Positions 33,093-44,464 of a DNA stretch of 64,000 bases are shown in pieces (position 1 is the first letter of the stretch; each line of letters starts with the position of its first letter). Below the pieces are notes generated by a model. The model saw only the letters and a program-made list of their open reading frames with translations. It had not been told where the DNA came from and did no database searches. The position numbers were made by a program, and so were the translations under genes. The DNA comes from Deinococcus aquiradiocola (lineage in GTDB: Bacteria; Deinococcota; Deinococci; Deinococcales; Deinococcaceae), in contig NZ_BMOE01000003.1 in assembly GCF_014646915.1 (NCBI RefSeq), positions 310,001 to 374,000 of the forward strand. Reading direction: 5' to 3'.

Positions 33093-33959
33093 TTACACCT
33101 GTTCGGTGAGCCACGTCAGGGCGTCCGCGGCACCGTGCAGGACCGACAGGTGCCCGTCGCCGGGCCGCAGGCGCAGTTCGGCGCGCGGCAGATGGCGCGC
33201 CAGCCATTCGCTGTGACTGGCGGGCACCACGCGGTCGTCCGTGCCGTGCGCGAGCAGCGTGGGCGCCGTCACCCGGTCGGGCGTGAAGCCCCACGGAGAC
33301 ACGTACGCGAGGTCGTCGTCCACCAGCCCGCCAGGACCGTTCAGCATGGCCGGACCCACCACCGTGTTCAGCCACGCCCACTCCCCCTGCAGGGCCGCAT
33401 GGTCGGCAGGCGTGAACATCTGCGGATCGAAGGGCGGGTCGCTCGCCTCGAAGCGTTCCTTCACGTCCCGTCCGGCCAGCGCGGCCTCCAGGGCCGCCAC
33501 GCCGGACGGCCACATGCCCGCAAACCAGTCGAGGCCCAGCGCCCCGTACGGAGCGAGCGGGGCGAGGCACGCCACGCCGCTTACCCTCTCCCCCATCCGG
33601 GCTGCTCCCATCCAGGCTGCGCAGGCGAGCGCGTGCGGTCCGCCCCCGGAGTGCCCCATAGCCGCGAACCTCTGCACGCCGAGCGCGTCCAGCACGTGCG
33701 AGGCGTCGGCCGCGACACTGGCGAGGTCGCGGCCGGGATGCCGGGTGGACGACCCGTACCCGGGCCGGTCGAAGGACACCCACCGCACCCCGAGCGTGCC
33801 GGACAGCGCCCGCAGCGGTTCCGGGGGGCGGCCGACGTTCGGCGTGCCGTGATGCCACAGCACGGTGAGGCGCGCGTCCTGCCCGCCCGTGTCGTAGACG
33901 TGCAGGGTGCGGCCGTCCGGGAGGGTCAGGTCGCGTTCGGTCAGCGTCTGTGCTTCCAT
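33093..33959 (-). CDS. Alpha/beta hydrolase
   Basis: A 288-residue alpha/beta hydrolase. The oxyanion-hole region is H-H-G-T-P near 36, the nucleophile Ser is in G-H-S-G-G-G-P-H (about 100), an acidic residue lies in G-T-D-D-R-V-V-P (about 246) and His in G-D-G-H-L-S near the C-terminus. The substrate is unknown. The ATG at 33959 follows a TATGCT box by 5 bases (leaderless); a longer frame starting at 34019 overlaps the mcmA end and is less likely. Confidence 0.85.
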   Translation of the reverse strand: MEAQTLTERDLTLPDGRTLHVYDTGGQDARLTVLWHHGTPNVGRPPEPLRALSGTLGVRWVSFDRPGYGSSTRHPGRDLASVAADASHVLDALGVQRFAAMGHSGGGPHALACAAWMGAARMGERVSGVACLAPLAPYGALGLDWFAGMWPSGVAALEAALAGRDVKERFEASDPPFDPQMFTPADHAALQGEWAWLNTVVGPAMLNGPGGLVDDDLAYVSPWGFTPDRVTAPTLLAHGTDDRVVPASHSEWLARHLPRAELRLRPGDGHLSVLHGAADALTWLTEQV

Positions 33960-34015
33960 GCCGCAGCATACCGGGGCGTCCGGCCTGACCTCCAGCCATC
34001 CCGCCCCATGCAACG

Positions 34016-35659
<1,644 letters not shown>

Positions 35660-35716
35660 GGCGGGGCCTCGTTCCTGACGGTGGCCCGGTGGGGAACCGG
35701 GAAAGGTGACGGGGTG

Positions 35717-35734
35717 GCTGCCCGCAGGGGCAGC
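35717..35734 (-). promoter_or_regulatory. Hairpin in the mcmA 5' leader
   Basis: GCTGCCC/GGGCAGC with a 4-base loop lies about 60 bases upstream of the mcmA start, downstream of its likely transcription start. Possible roles are a terminator for mcmB transcripts or attenuation of mcmA; a cobalamin riboswitch core is not recognisable. Confidence 0.4.
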
Positions 35735-35754
35735 GTCCCGGAGGGCAGCGGTTT

Positions 35755-35780
35755 AACGAACGCTTGTTTGGCTCAGGATA
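35755..35780 (-). promoter_or_regulatory. mcmA promoter with TetR-type palindrome
   Basis: The -10 box TATCCT (minus strand 35780-35775) is followed, about 6 bases on, by the imperfect palindrome AACGAACGCTTGTT (35755-35768), which would overlap the start of transcription. AACGAACG-type half sites are common for acyl-CoA-responsive TetR repressors, so repression of mcmA by such a protein is suggested. Confidence 0.5.
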
Positions 35781-35852
35781 GCACCCGTCCCCGCCCTCCC
35801 CCACCCCCCTGACGCCTGGACGGGACCTTCAGGTGTTGAGGCGGGCGCCCGG

Positions 35853-36305
35853 CTACTGCTGCGCCCAGCGGGCCGCGACCTCGCGCCGCAGGTACTCGGC
35901 GGCGTCCTCGGTGCTCGCGCCGGGCGTGAACACCTGCCCCACCCCCAGTTCCGCCAGGACGGGAAGGTCCTGATCCGGGATGATGCCCCCACCGAACACC
36001 AGGATGTCCTGCGCGTCCCGCTCGCGCAGCAGCGTCATGATGTCCCGGAAATACCCCATGTGCGCGCCGGACAGCACGCTCACCCCGATGGCGTCCACGT
36101 CCTCCTGCACGGCGGCGTTCACGATCATCTCCGCCGTCTGGCGCAGGCCGGTGTACACCACCTCCATGCCCGCGTCCCGCAGGGCGCGCGCGACGATCTT
36201 CGCGCCCCGGTCGTGCCCGTCCATGCCGGGCTTCGCGATCAGGACCCGGATGCGGCGCTCCGGCATGAGGTCGTTCGTCGGGACGGTCTTGTCGTGGTCT
36301 TGCAT
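35853..36305 (-). CDS. mcmB: Methylmalonyl-CoA mutase, cobalamin-binding subunit
   Basis: A 150-residue B12-binding domain protein that partners with the catalytic subunit. The motif D-G-H-D-R-G (about 29-34) supplies the His that replaces the dimethylbenzimidazole ligand; G-V-S-V-L-S-G-A-H and V-F-G-G-G-I-I complete the fold. A GGAGGG ribosome site precedes the ATG at 36305. It lies between meaB and mcmA on the same strand. Confidence 0.93.
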   Translation of the reverse strand: MQDHDKTVPTNDLMPERRIRVLIAKPGMDGHDRGAKIVARALRDAGMEVVYTGLRQTAEMIVNAAVQEDVDAIGVSVLSGAHMGYFRDIMTLLRERDAQDILVFGGGIIPDQDLPVLAELGVGQVFTPGASTEDAAEYLRREVAARWAQQ

Positions 36306-36364
36306 GTTCGGTTCCCTCCACGGGTTGAAGTGATGGTGGCCCGGCGCGGCGGGACGCTCACGGT

Positions 36365-37339
36365 TCAGGGGGTGACGCGGCCGGCGAGCAGGGTGCGGGC
36401 CACGTCGTCGGCGCTGAGGTCCCCGGACGCGACGCGCTCCAGCAGGCCAGCGCCCGCCCCTCGGGCCAGGGCGAGCGCGTGGGCCTGGATCACGGAACGC
36501 ACCTCGAAGCGTGCCCGTTCGAGCCGCTGCCCGCGCAGCCCGGCCTCACCCAGGTGCGCGCGGTGCGCGTCCACCGCGTCCAGCAGGGCGTCCAGGCCGC
36601 TGGCGGTGCTGGCGACCGTCTGCACGACCGGCGGGAAGAAGGTGTGCTCGTCGTGCGGACCGAGCAGCTGCGCGGCGCGCAGTTCCCGCGCGAGCCGGTC
36701 CGCGCCGGGCAGGTCGGCCTTGTTGACGACGAGGATGTCCGCGACCTCCATGATGCCCGCCTTGAAGGCCTGCACGCCGTCCCCCCCGGCAGGCGTGAGC
36801 ACGAGGACCGTGTGGTCCGCCAGCGCCGCGATGTCCAGTTCGCTCTGCCCCACGCCGACCGTTTCCAGCAGCAGCACTCCGAAGCCGAAGCCCTCCATGA
36901 CGCTCAGGACCTGCATGCTGCGCGCGGACAGGCCGCCGAGCGCCCCGCGCGACGCGAGGGAGCGCACGAACACGCCCGGGTCGGCGTGGTGGGCGAGCAT
37001 GCGGATGCGGTCCCCCAGGATCGCGCCGCCGCTGAAGGGACTGCTGGGATCGACGGCCAGCACGCCCACCGTCACGCCGCGCGCGCGCAGGGCCGTGACG
37101 AGCGCCGATGCGAGGGTGCTCTTGCCGCTGCCGGGACTGCCGGTCAGGCCGATCACCACGGGCCTCGGGTGGGCGTGCGTCCGGGCCCGGACGCCCTGCA
37201 GGAACGCCTGCGCGTCCGGCCCGCCCGACTCGGCGAGCGTGATGCCGCGCGACAGGGCGCGCACGTCGCCCGCCGCGTACCGTGCCAGCAGGCTGGCCGC
37301 GCGGTCCGGCACGGCGGGAGTGTCGCCGTCCCGGGTCAC
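36365..37339 (-). CDS. meaB: G3E-type GTPase MeaB (cobalamin enzyme chaperone)
   Basis: A 324-residue P-loop GTPase (ArgK/MeaB family) that protects and reactivates methylmalonyl-CoA mutase and gates cobalamin loading. Walker A is G-S-P-G-S-G-K-S-T; later motifs are [11 protein letters not shown] and V-N-K-A-D. I take the GTG at 37339, which overlaps the stop of a 15-codon leader ORF as GTGA. It is followed after 59 bases by mcmB, so the operon is meaB-mcmB, with mcmA perhaps separately promoted. Confidence 0.9.
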   Translation of the reverse strand: MTRDGDTPAVPDRAASLLARYAAGDVRALSRGITLAESGGPDAQAFLQGVRARTHAHPRPVVIGLTGSPGSGKSTLASALVTALRARGVTVGVLAVDPSSPFSGGAILGDRIRMLAHHADPGVFVRSLASRGALGGLSARSMQVLSVMEGFGFGVLLLETVGVGQSELDIAALADHTVLVLTPAGGDGVQAFKAGIMEVADILVVNKADLPGADRLARELRAAQLLGPHDEHTFFPPVVQTVASTASGLDALLDAVDAHRAHLGEAGLRGQRLERARFEVRSVIQAHALALARGAGAGLLERVASGDLSADDVARTLLAGRVTP

Positions 37340-37383
37340 GGTTCGCCCCGGCACGGCGCGGTCACGTGACCGGCGGTGTTCAT
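37336..37383 (-). CDS. 15-codon leaderless leader ORF overlapping meaB
   Basis: An ATG at 37383 lies 7 bases after a TACACT -10 box. The frame reads [15 protein letters not shown] and stops at 37336-37338, where TGA overlaps the meaB GTG start. This suggests a leaderless transcript that begins with a short peptide and passes ribosomes to meaB. The alternative is that meaB starts elsewhere and this frame is fortuitous. Confidence 0.5.
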   Translation of the reverse strand: MNTAGHVTAPCRGEP

Positions 37384-37390
37384 GCCGCCG

Positions 37391-37396
37391 AGTGTA
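37391..37396 (-). promoter_or_regulatory. TACACT -10 box for the meaB operon
   Basis: On the minus strand TACACT spans 37396-37391, leaving 7 bases to the leader ATG. No recognisable -35 lies at the right distance. Confidence 0.55.
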
Positions 37397-37432
37397 GCCC
37401 CGCGCGGCGCCCGCCCGCGTCCCCACCGCACG

Positions 37433-39175
37433 TCAGCCGTCCCGCCCCTCCGGAATGCCCGGACCGCCCGCCGCGAAGTCCTCCTCCCAGAACTCCAGTT
37501 CGCCGCGCACGAGGGTCGCCGCGTGCGCCCGCAGCTCCACCCGGCGGATCTTGCCGCTGATGGTCTTGGGGAGGTCCGCGAACTCCAGGCGGCGCACGCG
37601 TTTGAACGGCGCGAGCCGCGCGCGCGCGAACGCCAGGATGTCCGCCGCGAGGTCACGGGACGGCACGGTGCCCTCGACCGTCACCACGTACGCCTTCGGG
37701 ACGCTGAGGCGCTCCGGGTGGGGGCTGGGGACCACGGCCGCCTCCGCGACGAGCGGGTGTTCGATCAGGAGGCTCTCCAGTTCGAAGGGACTGATGCGGT
37801 AGTCGGCGCTCTTGAAGACGTCGTCGGTGCGGCCCACGTAGTACAGGTACCCGTCCGGGTCGCGGCGCACCACGTCGCCCGTCCCGTAGTACGTGCCGCC
37901 CAGCGCGGCGCGCGTGCGTTCCGGGTCGCCCGCGTAACCGACCATCAGGCCGAGCGGCCGCTCGCGCAGGTCGAGGCTCAGTTCGCCCTCGTCGCCCTCC
38001 TGTCCGTCCGGCCCGACGAGCGCCACCCGGTACCCGGGCAGCGGGCGGCCCATGCTGCCCGCCCGGACCGGCTGGCCCGGCGTGTTCCCCACCTGCGCGG
38101 TCGTCTCCGTCTGCCCGTACCCGTCGCGGATGGTGATGCCCCACGCGCGCTGCACCACCTCGATCACCTCCGGGTTGAGCGGCTCGCCCGCCCCGAGCGC
38201 CGTACGGAGCGCGCCCCGGTACGCCGCGAGCGGCTGCTGGATCAGCATGCGCCACACGGTGGGCGGCGCGCACAGGCTCGTCACGCCGAGCTTCACGACC
38301 CGTTCCAGCGTGGCGCGCGCGTCGAAACGGTCACTGTTCACGACGACGGCCGCGCCCACCGTGAGCGGCACGAAGAAGTTGCTCCACGCGTGTTTCGCCC
38401 AGCCGGGCGAGCTGATGTTCCAGTGCACGTCGCCCGGACGCAGGCCCAGCCACGCGAGCGTGCTGAGGTGCCCGGCTGGGTAGCTCTGGTGCGTGTGCGT
38501 CACGAGTTTCGGGCGGCTGGTGGTGCCGCTCGTGAAGTACAGCAGCAGCGGGTCCGTCGCGAGGGTCGCGTGCCCCGCGAGCGGCCCGCCCGGCGCGCCT
38601 TCCGCCTCGCCCTGCAGGTCCGTCCAGCCGGGCGCAGTCCAGTCGGGCGCAGGCCGCCCGAGCACGAAGCGGGTGAAGCCGCTCAGCCCGGCGAATTTCG
38701 GGGTTTCGCCTGCTTCGGCCACCACGTGCCGCACCTCGCCGCGCGACAGGCGGTCCTGCAGGTCCTCCGGGGACAGCAGCGTGGTGGCCGGGATGACGAC
38801 CGCCCCGATACGGATGCAGGCGATCAGCACGGCCCACAGGTCCGGAACGCCGCCCACCATCAGCAGGACGCGCTCGCCGGGCCGCACGCCGCCCCCCTGC
38901 AGGACGCGGCCCACGCGGTTCGCGCGGCCCTCCAGCTCACCGTACGTCCAGCGGCCCGTGTCCCAGATCAGGGCGGGGGCGTCCGGCGTGGCCTGCGCGA
39001 GCGGGCGGAACACGTCGTCCGCCCAGTTGAACAGCCCGAGTCGGGGCCACGTGAAGGCGGCCCGCTGCGCGGCGTAGTCCTCGCGGTGCGTCAGGACGGT
39101 GTTCAGGGCGGCGCGGAAGTTCGCCACGCTCTGCTCGCGGGTGAGCGGCAAGGCGGTGGGGGCAGGCTCAGTCAT
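37433..39175 (-). CDS. AMP-dependent acyl-CoA synthetase
   Basis: A 580-residue ANL-superfamily ligase that activates a carboxylic acid to its CoA thioester through an acyl-adenylate. Signatures are Y-F-T-S-G-T-T-S-R-P-K (P-loop-like A3) near 214-224, D-G-Y-G-Q-T-E-T near 354 and the C-terminal Lys in K-T-I-S-G-K-I-R-R near 549. It most resembles medium-chain/acetyl-type synthetases, with substrate undetermined. A GAGGT site precedes the ATG at 39175. It runs in the same direction as meaB-mcmB but ends about 50 bases before that promoter. Confidence 0.9.
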   Translation of the reverse strand: MTEPAPTALPLTREQSVANFRAALNTVLTHREDYAAQRAAFTWPRLGLFNWADDVFRPLAQATPDAPALIWDTGRWTYGELEGRANRVGRVLQGGGVRPGERVLLMVGGVPDLWAVLIACIRIGAVVIPATTLLSPEDLQDRLSRGEVRHVVAEAGETPKFAGLSGFTRFVLGRPAPDWTAPGWTDLQGEAEGAPGGPLAGHATLATDPLLLYFTSGTTSRPKLVTHTHQSYPAGHLSTLAWLGLRPGDVHWNISSPGWAKHAWSNFFVPLTVGAAVVVNSDRFDARATLERVVKLGVTSLCAPPTVWRMLIQQPLAAYRGALRTALGAGEPLNPEVIEVVQRAWGITIRDGYGQTETTAQVGNTPGQPVRAGSMGRPLPGYRVALVGPDGQEGDEGELSLDLRERPLGLMVGYAGDPERTRAALGGTYYGTGDVVRRDPDGYLYYVGRTDDVFKSADYRISPFELESLLIEHPLVAEAAVVPSPHPERLSVPKAYVVTVEGTVPSRDLAADILAFARARLAPFKRVRRLEFADLPKTISGKIRRVELRAHAATLVRGELEFWEEDFAAGGPGIPEGRDG

Positions 39176-39334
39176 ACGGACCTCGCAGTGGGGCGCGGCG
39201 TCGCCGGTGAGAGTCTGGCGTGACCGGAAGGAAGCGGGTGGGTGTTCCGCAGTCTAGCGCGGGCGGCAGGGCGCAGCTGCCCGGAGGTCCGGACAGCACG
39301 CACGCAGAGCGGCCCTTCCCCGCATCCTCAGGTC

Positions 39335-39461
39335 ATACGGTTTTGAGCTGAACTTGTAGAGTTCAGCCGAGCGAAGCGAGTGCAGATAAATACGGTTTGG
39401 AGGAGATGGAAGGGATGTCGGTGCTGCTTCCGGCATCCCTGGAATCGGATCGAAACCGTAT
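39335..39461 (-). repeat. Interspersed 127-bp palindromic element, copy D
   Basis: Same element as copies A-C, in the same orientation as C. The right end is TCGAAACCGTAT (one change). It lies in the 306-base gap between the acyl-CoA synthetase start and the end of the peptidase gene, 20 bases after the peptidase stop. Unlike A-C, its GATCCGATTCC-side faces that stop codon. Confidence 0.9.
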
Positions 39462-39481
39462 CAGGCGGCAGCCGGTCCCGG

Positions 39482-40702
39482 TCACCTGGGGGTGCGGGCC
39501 ATCCGGATCAGGCGTCCGAGGACGCGCTCGCCGTCCGCGTGCAGGCCGTCGTGCTGGTACTCGTTCGTCAGCCACAGGCGCAGGTTCCCGATCCCTGCGG
39601 CCGTCTCCTCGGAGTAGCGGCGCTCGACGTACATGTCCTCGGCGTACACGAGGGCCGCGACGGGCACGGTGTTGCGCTGCAGGGCCGCCTCGTCGTACAG
39701 GCGCGGCCAGACGTGCCGGGCGAGCAGGTCCGCTGCCTGCGCGAGGGGACGCAGCGCTGCGGAGTCCTCGAACATCCACGGGTACACCATCTCGCCCGTG
39801 AAGGCGGTGGGCGGGAAGTCGGCGGGCAGGGTGCGCTCGGCGGCCCAGCGGGTCGCGGTCCCGTCGGCGTAGCAGGCCTCGTGCAGCGCGGCGTACAGGG
39901 GGTTGCGGTCGTACGGGAATTCGGCGTCCACGTCGTGCAGGAAGGCGGGTGAGCCGTAGGGGTGGTCGAGCAGGAAGTGCAGGCGCTCCAGGCCGCTGCC
40001 CATGCCGAGGCCCTGCCCGAGCTGCCGGAAGCGCTGCGGGGTGAGCGGGTCGCCGGACGGCAGGGTGAGGGGCGCGCGCGTCAGACGGTCGTGGATGTCC
40101 TGCACGCGGGCCTGCAGGTGCGGGTAGCGTTCCAGCAGCTGGGCGTTGCGGGCCGCGACGCGCGCGTACGTGGCGCGGTACACGTCGTCGGCCGTGTGGC
40201 CGAGTGGGGGGAGGCCGCCCGTGATGAAGGCCTCGCGCAGCGCGTGCGGGTGGAAGGACAGGTACGTGACGACGCAGAACCCGCCGAAGCTCTGACCGAG
40301 CACGCTCCAGCGGTCCACACCGAGGTCCTGACGGATGAATTCGGCGTCGCGGACGATGGCGTCCGCACGGAAGTGCGTCAGGTACCCGGCCTGCGCGTGC
40401 GGGTCGAGGCCGGGCAGCGTGCCGACGGGCGTGCTGCGGCCGGTGCCGCGCTGGTCGAGCAGCAGGACGCGGTAGTCGCGCAGGGCGCGGTTGATCCATT
40501 CGGGGAGCGAGACGGGGCGCGCGGCCTCGTAGCCGGGGCCGCCCTGGAAGTACACGAGGTACGGCCTGTCCGGGCCGTCCGGCGCGGCGATCTCGCGCGC
40601 GAAGACCTCGATGTGCGGTCCGGTGGGGTCGGCGTGGTCGAGCGGCACGCGGAAGGTGCGGTCGGTGACGTGGTGCTCGCCGAGGCGGTAGGAGGTGCTC
40701 AT
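39482..40702 (-). CDS. Proline iminopeptidase-like alpha/beta hydrolase
   Basis: A 406-residue S33-type hydrolase that removes an N-terminal residue, typically proline, from peptides. The nucleophile Ser is in G-Q-S-F-G-G-F-C (about 145) after D-Q-R-G-T-G-R-S near 100 and F-Q-G-G-P-G-Y; the C-terminal His is in Y-Q-H-D-G (about 387). The ATG at 40702 is 5 bases after a TACAGT -10 box (leaderless). Substrate specificity is inferred from family. Confidence 0.87.
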   Translation of the reverse strand: MSTSYRLGEHHVTDRTFRVPLDHADPTGPHIEVFAREIAAPDGPDRPYLVYFQGGPGYEAARPVSLPEWINRALRDYRVLLLDQRGTGRSTPVGTLPGLDPHAQAGYLTHFRADAIVRDAEFIRQDLGVDRWSVLGQSFGGFCVVTYLSFHPHALREAFITGGLPPLGHTADDVYRATYARVAARNAQLLERYPHLQARVQDIHDRLTRAPLTLPSGDPLTPQRFRQLGQGLGMGSGLERLHFLLDHPYGSPAFLHDVDAEFPYDRNPLYAALHEACYADGTATRWAAERTLPADFPPTAFTGEMVYPWMFEDSAALRPLAQAADLLARHVWPRLYDEAALQRNTVPVAALVYAEDMYVERRYSEETAAGIGNLRLWLTNEYQHDGLHADGERVLGRLIRMARTPR

Positions 40703-40707
40703 GCCCC

Positions 40708-40713
40708 ACTGTA
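40708..40713 (-). promoter_or_regulatory. TACAGT -10 box for the peptidase
   Basis: On the minus strand TACAGT is 5 bases before the ATG at 40702, again the leaderless arrangement. Confidence 0.5.
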
Positions 40714-40782
40714 GCGGGGAGGTTACCGTGGCCGTGACAGGGTCCGGTGGGTGCGGGCGGAGCGGCCCGCCTCCCGCCGCGC

Positions 40783-40805
40783 TAAAATAATGAAAACAGT
40801 TTTCA
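40783..40805 (+). promoter_or_regulatory. Malate synthase promoter with IclR-type palindrome
   Basis: TAAAAT (40783-40788) is a good -10 box in a locally AT-rich patch. Three bases on lies the perfect palindrome TGAAAACAGTTTTCA (40791-40805), which resembles IclR-family operators (TGGAAA-N-ATTTCCA type). A repressor there would overlap the start of aceB transcription. Confidence 0.65.
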
Positions 40806-40862
40806 CCAGATGAAAAATACGTCCGGCCCGCCCCCGGCCACCCCCCACCCCCAGGAGACGCC

Positions 40863-42428
<1,566 letters not shown>

Positions 42429-42447
42429 ACGCGGCACGCGCACCCCG

Positions 42448-42484
42448 GAGGGCCGCGCCCGACACGACGTCGGGCGCGGCCCTC
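42448..42484 (+). terminator. Strong hairpin after aceB
   Basis: GAGGGCCGCGCCCGAC (42448-42463) is perfectly complementary to 42469-42484, with a 5-base loop. It lies 19 bases after the aceB stop. Confidence 0.8.
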
Positions 42485-42949
42485 GCCTGTCTGCACGTGC
42501 CGCGTCCAGCGTCGCCGGGAGGGCGGGCCTGCCTGCTACACTCGGTCTCATGAAGCCGAGGCCAGGGCGCGTCCCGCCCGGCAGCTTCAGCAGGGGGTTC
42601 ACGCATGAAGACCAACGCAGGGTCCGAAGCCACCACCCGTCCTCCAGTGCCCGCGCGCCGCGCGTCCGGCTCCCGACAACGACCCCCGGCCCGGCAGCCC
42701 TGACCGGCTGCCCCGCCCCGCTGACCGACCGCCGCGCCACCCGCCCCGGCCGCCACGACAGTTCACCGACCGGCCTCCGGCACCCCGACGCCCGTCCCCC
42801 GCCCGCCAGCACCCTGGCGGCGCACCCGGCCGTCCGGCACTCCTGCCGGGCCGGGCAGACGCACTCCGTCCCGCCGGGATCCGTCCCGCGCCACATCCGG
42901 CCGAGCAGCGCTCCTTCGAGCGCTCCGCCGTGAGGATCAAGGAGTTCCC
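42485..42949 (+). other. Long untranslated leader region of the ethanolamine operon
   Basis: A 465-base stretch without a convincing gene lies between the aceB terminator and the permease start. TACACT (42537-42542) is a credible -10 box, with an ATG 7 bases on at 42550 that opens a 127-codon frame rich in Pro, Arg, Ser and Ala, ending at 42933; composition and lack of similarity argue against it being a normal gene. A second ATG at 42604 opens a 32-codon frame. I could not find the GGGAA/GGTG core of a cobalamin riboswitch. A structured RNA or leader peptide remains possible. Confidence 0.45.
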
Positions 42950-44464
42950 GTGACCCATACTCCGGACCACGTCCCCTCCCCCACCGCCAGCTCCGACGAG
43001 GCCACCCTCGCCGCGATGGGGTACAAGCAGGAACTGTCGCGCCGCATGAAGGGCTTCTCGAACTTCGCGATCAGTTTCTCGATCATCTGCATCCTGTCGG
43101 GCGGCATCAACTCGCTCGGGCAGGGCATCAGTTCCATCGGCGGGGCCAGCATCGGGATCGGCTGGCCCGTCGGCTGCCTCGTCAGCGTCCTGTTCGCGCT
43201 CGGCATGGCGCAGATCGGCAGCGCGTACCCCACGGCGGGCGGCCTGTACCACTGGAGCAGCGTCCTCGGTGGACGCGGGTGGGGCTGGCTCACCGCGTGG
43301 CTGAACCTGATCGGGCTGGTGACGGTGCTCGGCGCGATCAACGTCGGCACGTACTCGTTCTTCATGTCGGCCTTCGGGGACGCGCTCGGCCTGAAGGCGA
43401 CCCTCGGCACGCAGGCCACGTTCGTGATCGTGATCACGGCCATCCAGGCGCTCGTGAACCACTTCGGGATCCGGCTCACGACGCGCCTCACGGACCTGAG
43501 CGGCTACCTGATCTTCGCCGTGACCATCGTGCTGACGGTGGCGCTGCTCGCGTTCGCGCCGCACATCGACGTGTCGCGCCTCGTCACGTTCACGAACTAC
43601 AGCGGCGACGCGGGCGGCGGCGTGTGGCCGCAGAACACCAGCACGGCGAGCCTGTTCCTGCTGTGCCTGCTGCTGCCCGTGTACACCATCACCGGCTTCG
43701 ACGCGTCCGCGCACACCGCCGAGGAGACCATGGACGCGCAGCGCGCCGTGCCTCGCGGCATCGTGAGCAGCGTGGTGTGGGCGTCCCTGTTCGGGTGGAT
43801 CATGCTGATCGCCGTGGTGCTCGCCATTCCCGACATGAAGGCCGCCGCCGCCAGCGGGTACGGGGTGTTCGTGTACGCCATGGGCATCCTGCCCGGCTGG
43901 CTGCGCGTCCTGCTGTACGTCGGGATATTCGTGGCGCAGTTCATGTGCGGCCTCGCGACCGTGACGAGCGTGTCGCGCATGACGTACGCGTTCGCGCGGG
44001 ACGGCGGCCTGCCGTTCTCGGGCGTGCTGCGCGGCATTCACCCGGTCCTGAAGTCGCCCGTCGCGGCGATCTGGGTGATGTCGGCCATCAGCATCCTGTT
44101 CACGCTGTACACCCCGGTGTACTCCACCATCGTGTCGGTCACGGTGATCTTCATCTTCCTGAGTTACGGCCTGCCCATCGTGCTGGGCCTCTTCGCGTAC
44201 GGGCGCACGTGGACGCGCATGGGACCGTGGAGCATCGGCGGCGCGTACCGGGTGGTGGCGACCCTGGTGGCCGCCGCGATGGTCGGGATCTTCGTGGTGG
44301 GCGTGCAGCCGCCCAACGACAAGGCGCTCCCCATCACGGCCGGATTCCTGCTGCTGACGGCCGTCGTGTGGTTCGGCCTGGAACGCCGCCGCTTCGCGGG
44401 ACCGCCGAACCTGGAGGCGCTGCACGTCCCGCCCGTCCACGTCAGCGAGGCCGGCGCGGACTGA
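42950..44464 (+). CDS. APC-family permease (ethanolamine or amino-acid uptake)
   Basis: A 504-residue amino-acid-polyamine-organocation transporter with about 12 hydrophobic segments. The N-terminal Y-K-Q-E-L-S-R-R-M-K-G-F-S-N-F-A-I-S-F-S (first helix start) and G-S-A-Y-P-T-A-G-G-L-Y-H-W near 95 are typical. Because it precedes the ethanolamine ammonia-lyase genes, it is most likely an ethanolamine or amine permease. The GTG start has an AAGGAG site, and its stop shares one base with the next gene. Confidence 0.85.
   Translation: MTHTPDHVPSPTASSDEATLAAMGYKQELSRRMKGFSNFAISFSIICILSGGINSLGQGISSIGGASIGIGWPVGCLVSVLFALGMAQIGSAYPTAGGLYHWSSVLGGRGWGWLTAWLNLIGLVTVLGAINVGTYSFFMSAFGDALGLKATLGTQATFVIVITAIQALVNHFGIRLTTRLTDLSGYLIFAVTIVLTVALLAFAPHIDVSRLVTFTNYSGDAGGGVWPQNTSTASLFLLCLLLPVYTITGFDASAHTAEETMDAQRAVPRGIVSSVVWASLFGWIMLIAVVLAIPDMKAAAASGYGVFVYAMGILPGWLRVLLYVGIFVAQFMCGLATVTSVSRMTYAFARDGGLPFSGVLRGIHPVLKSPVAAIWVMSAISILFTLYTPVYSTIVSVTVIFIFLSYGLPIVLGLFAYGRTWTRMGPWSIGGAYRVVATLVAAAMVGIFVVGVQPPNDKALPITAGFLLLTAVVWFGLERRRFAGPPNLEALHVPPVHVSEAGAD

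Noticed and set aside
35660..35852. A cobalamin riboswitch upstream of mcmA
   Set aside because: Strings such as GGGAACCGGGAAAGGTG occur only on the strand opposite to mcmA transcription. The sense strand has a simple hairpin and no core motif.
42550..42933. A 127-codon frame with a leaderless-type start
   Set aside because: Rich in Pro, Arg, Ser and His with no domain-like pattern, and second codon positions are as GC-rich as the third. Treated as leader sequence, not as a gene, though the -10 box is convincing.
42485..42949. A cobalamin riboswitch upstream of the ethanolamine operon
   Set aside because: I looked for the GGGAA, GGTG and GCCACTG-type core elements and did not see them. A covariance-model search would settle it.
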